13,606 nucleotides of DNA, from NCBI GenBank assembly GCA_013815535.1, contig JACDGC010000037.1:1-13606 (forward strand), written 5' to 3'. The stretch comes from Ktedonobacterales bacterium. GTDB taxonomy: Bacteria > Chloroflexota > Ktedonobacteria > Ktedonobacterales > JACDGC01. Position numbers and translations under genes: made by a program. The notes under the pieces were generated by a model that made no database searches, had not been told where the DNA came from, and saw nothing but the letters and a program-made list of their open reading frames with translations. Shown piece by piece: positions 12,135 to 13,606 of this stretch (position 1 is the stretch's first letter; the number at the start of each line of letters is the position of its first letter).

Positions 12135-13606
12135 ATGTTTTTCTCGTTTTTGCGGTCGCCAGTACGTCGTATCGCGCTTGTGGCGCTTGTCCTGGTCGCG
12201 TTGAGTGCGGCCATCATCGTGCCAGCAATGCTTAGTCATGCCCCATCAGCTTTGGCGGCTTCGCCAGCTTTGGCGAGCCAACCCAACTTTGGTCCGAATG
12301 TTTTCATCTTCACCCCCACCATGCCCCTGAGCGATATCCAGGCAAAGGTCGACGCGATTGCCAGCCAGCAGATCCCCAACCAGTTTGGCCAACAGCGTTA
12401 TGCATTGCTCTTTGCGCCTGGCACCTATGGCACCAGCACCGCCCCGCTCAATTTCCAGGTTGGCTACTATACGATGGTGGCTGGTCTTGGGCAGTCGCCG
12501 GGTGATGTCGTCATCAATGGCTCGATTTACGTCCGCAATCAATGTGATGCCAGCAATAGTTGCATCGCGCTCAACAATTTTTGGCGCTCCCTGTCGAATC
12601 TGACGATCAACGTGACCACCCCGAATTTTGGCTGCTACAGCGGCGAATTCTGGGCCGTGTCACAGGCCGCGCCGATGCGGCGGGTCCATGTCAATGGTCC
12701 GATGACGTTGATGGACTATTGCACCTCGCCATCGTTCGCCAGTGGCGGCTTCATTGCCGATTCGCAGATCGATGGCAACATCGTCAGCGGTTCGCAACAG
12801 CAGTGGGTCACCCGCAATAGTGTGATCACCAGTTGGAGCAATGGTGTCTGGAACCAAGTGTTCGCAGGTGTCACTGGGGCACCCGCGCAGTGCTTCCCCG
12901 CGCAGTCGTCGTGTGGTGGCCCATATACCACCCTGGCAACCAGCCCGGTCACGCGTGAAGCTCCTTACCTGTATGTGGATGCTGGTGGCAACTACAATGT
13001 CTTCGTGCCCGCTGTGCAGCGCAACTCCGCTGGGACGACCTGGGCCACTGGCGCGACACAGGGCACGTCCATCTCGATCAAGCGCTTCTACATTGCCAGC
13101 CCGTCGGATTCCGCCGCGCGCATCAACGACGCCTTGGATTCCGGTAAAAACGTGATCCTAACCCCTGGTATCTATCATCTGAAGCAAAGCATCCAAGTCG
13201 AACGCCCAGGGACCGTCGTGTTGGGTCTTGGGTTTGCCACGCTCGTTCCTGACAATGGCAACGTGGCGATGAAAGTCGACAGCACGCATGGGGTTTCGCT
13301 CAGTGGCATCATCTTCGATGCTGGCCCAAGGCTTTCCCCCACCCTCTTACAAGTGGGTGATGAGCACGAAGACAACCACGGCGCCACAACCGATCCAACG
13401 ACGTTGCACGATGTCTTTTTCCGCATCGGCGGCGCGCAACAGGGCCGTGCCACCAAAAGCCTGGTCGTCAATAGCAACAATGTCATCCTCGATGACATCT
13501 GGGCATGGCGGGCCGACCACGGTAACGGTGTGGGTTGGACCACCAACACTGCCGACACCGGTGTCATCGTCAACGGTAACAACGTGACCGCGTATGGCCT
13601 TTTCGT
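12135..13606 (+). CDS. Secreted parallel-beta-helix protein (coagulation factor 5/8-type annotation), 3' end outside window
   Basis: The frame stays open for 490 codons from the ATG at 12135 to the window end, preceded by GGAGAGG. A signal peptide is clear: basic start (FLRSPVRR), hydrophobic residues 13-33, and AxA-type cleavage near ALA (39-41) or ALA (45-47). The mature part opens with QPNFGPNVFIFTPTMPLSDI and continues QFGQQRYALLFAPGTYG, NFWRSLSNLTINV, GGFIADSQIDGNIVSGSQQQ, KNVILTPGIYHL, TVVLGLGFATLVPDNGN and WTTNTADTGVIVNGNNVT. These blocks are typical of large secreted proteins of actinobacteria and Ktedonobacteria annotated as coagulation factor 5/8 type or adenylyl cyclase; no cyclase motif is present. 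The repeated turn-strand pattern suggests a pectate-lyase-like beta-helix, possibly a glucan-active enzyme, but I cannot name the substrate or catalytic residues. Carbohydrate-binding modules may follow beyond the window. Confidence 0.85.
   Translation, partial: MFFSFLRSPVRRIALVALVLVALSAAIIVPAMLSHAPSALAASPALASQPNFGPNVFIFTPTMPLSDIQAKVDAIASQQIPNQFGQQRYALLFAPGTYGTSTAPLNFQVGYYTMVAGLGQSPGDVVINGSIYVRNQCDASNSCIALNNFWRSLSNLTINVTTPNFGCYSGEFWAVSQAAPMRRVHVNGPMTLMDYCTSPSFASGGFIADSQIDGNIVSGSQQQWVTRNSVITSWSNGVWNQVFAGVTGAPAQCFPAQSSCGGPYTTLATSPVTREAPYLYVDAGGNYNVFVPAVQRNSAGTTWATGATQGTSISIKRFYIASPSDSAARINDALDSGKNVILTPGIYHLKQSIQVERPGTVVLGLGFATLVPDNGNVAMKVDSTHGVSLSGIIFDAGPRLSPTLLQVGDEHEDNHGATTDPTTLHDVFFRIGGAQQGRATKSLVVNSNNVILDDIWAWRADHGNGVGWTTNTADTGVIVNGNNVTAYGLF

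Noticed and set aside
12246..13582. Several minus-strand and alternative plus-strand open frames
   Set aside because: They overlap the long secreted-protein frame, whose signal peptide and family blocks are clear, and are its shadows.

Overview
This is a fragment of a bacterial chromosome or large replicon. GC content is moderate and codon use favours GC-rich codons. The gene set resembles soil filamentous Chloroflexota of the Ktedonobacteria type: carbohydrate-active secreted proteins with malectin modules, a secreted parallel-beta-helix protein, DinB, RibD-like reductase and AraC genes scattered as singletons, abundant IS relics and double-HTH DNA-binding proteins. That assignment is an inference from gene types and protein style, not from a marker gene.

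Layout. 1-1296: the right end of an IS3-family element abuts the 3' part of a glycoside hydrolase family 30 gene with two malectin modules, so the hydrolase is cut off from its catalytic part. 1398-3978: a complete membrane-anchored GGDEF-EAL (cyclic di-GMP) gene, with a decayed antisense DDE transposase fragment on each side. 4066-4746: an AraC-type regulator on the minus strand whose second HTH looks frameshifted. 4747-6918: one clear gene (DinB-type protein, 5749-6246) in about 2.2 kb that otherwise holds little readable coding sequence but does hold a near-consensus promoter overlapped by an inverted repeat. 6919-7702: a self-contained module of promoter, operator-like dyad, four-helix membrane protein and Xre-type repressor, the two genes overlapping. 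7999-9040: a RibD-like reductase and a 70-residue two-helix membrane protein.

9067-10335 is a wrecked gene set: a SnoaL/DUF4440-like gene and the last third of an AhpD/carboxymuconolactone decarboxylase gene on the minus strand, facing away from the C-terminal half of a MocR/PdxR-type regulator on the plus strand. The 5' ends of both divergent genes and the shared promoter appear to have been deleted, and frameshifts followed.

10494-11713 is the most unusual part. A 198-residue protein with two excisionase/MerR-like helix-turn-helix regions joined by a coiled coil and proline-rich linker (10868-11464, minus strand) sits between two arrays of a 7-bp core, TACGGTA/TACCGTA. I count 19 exact and at least 4 one-mismatch copies. 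Within clusters they lie 10 or 11 bp apart, one helical turn. Several pairs form long perfect palindromes whose outer arms are unrelated to each other, one with 27-bp arms. This looks like a DNA-binding protein with its own binding-site arrays, possibly a centromere-like, iteron-like or REP-like unit; I do not recognise it as a described system.

12135-13606: a secreted beta-helix protein of the kind often annotated as coagulation factor 5/8 type or, misleadingly, adenylyl cyclase. It runs off the window.
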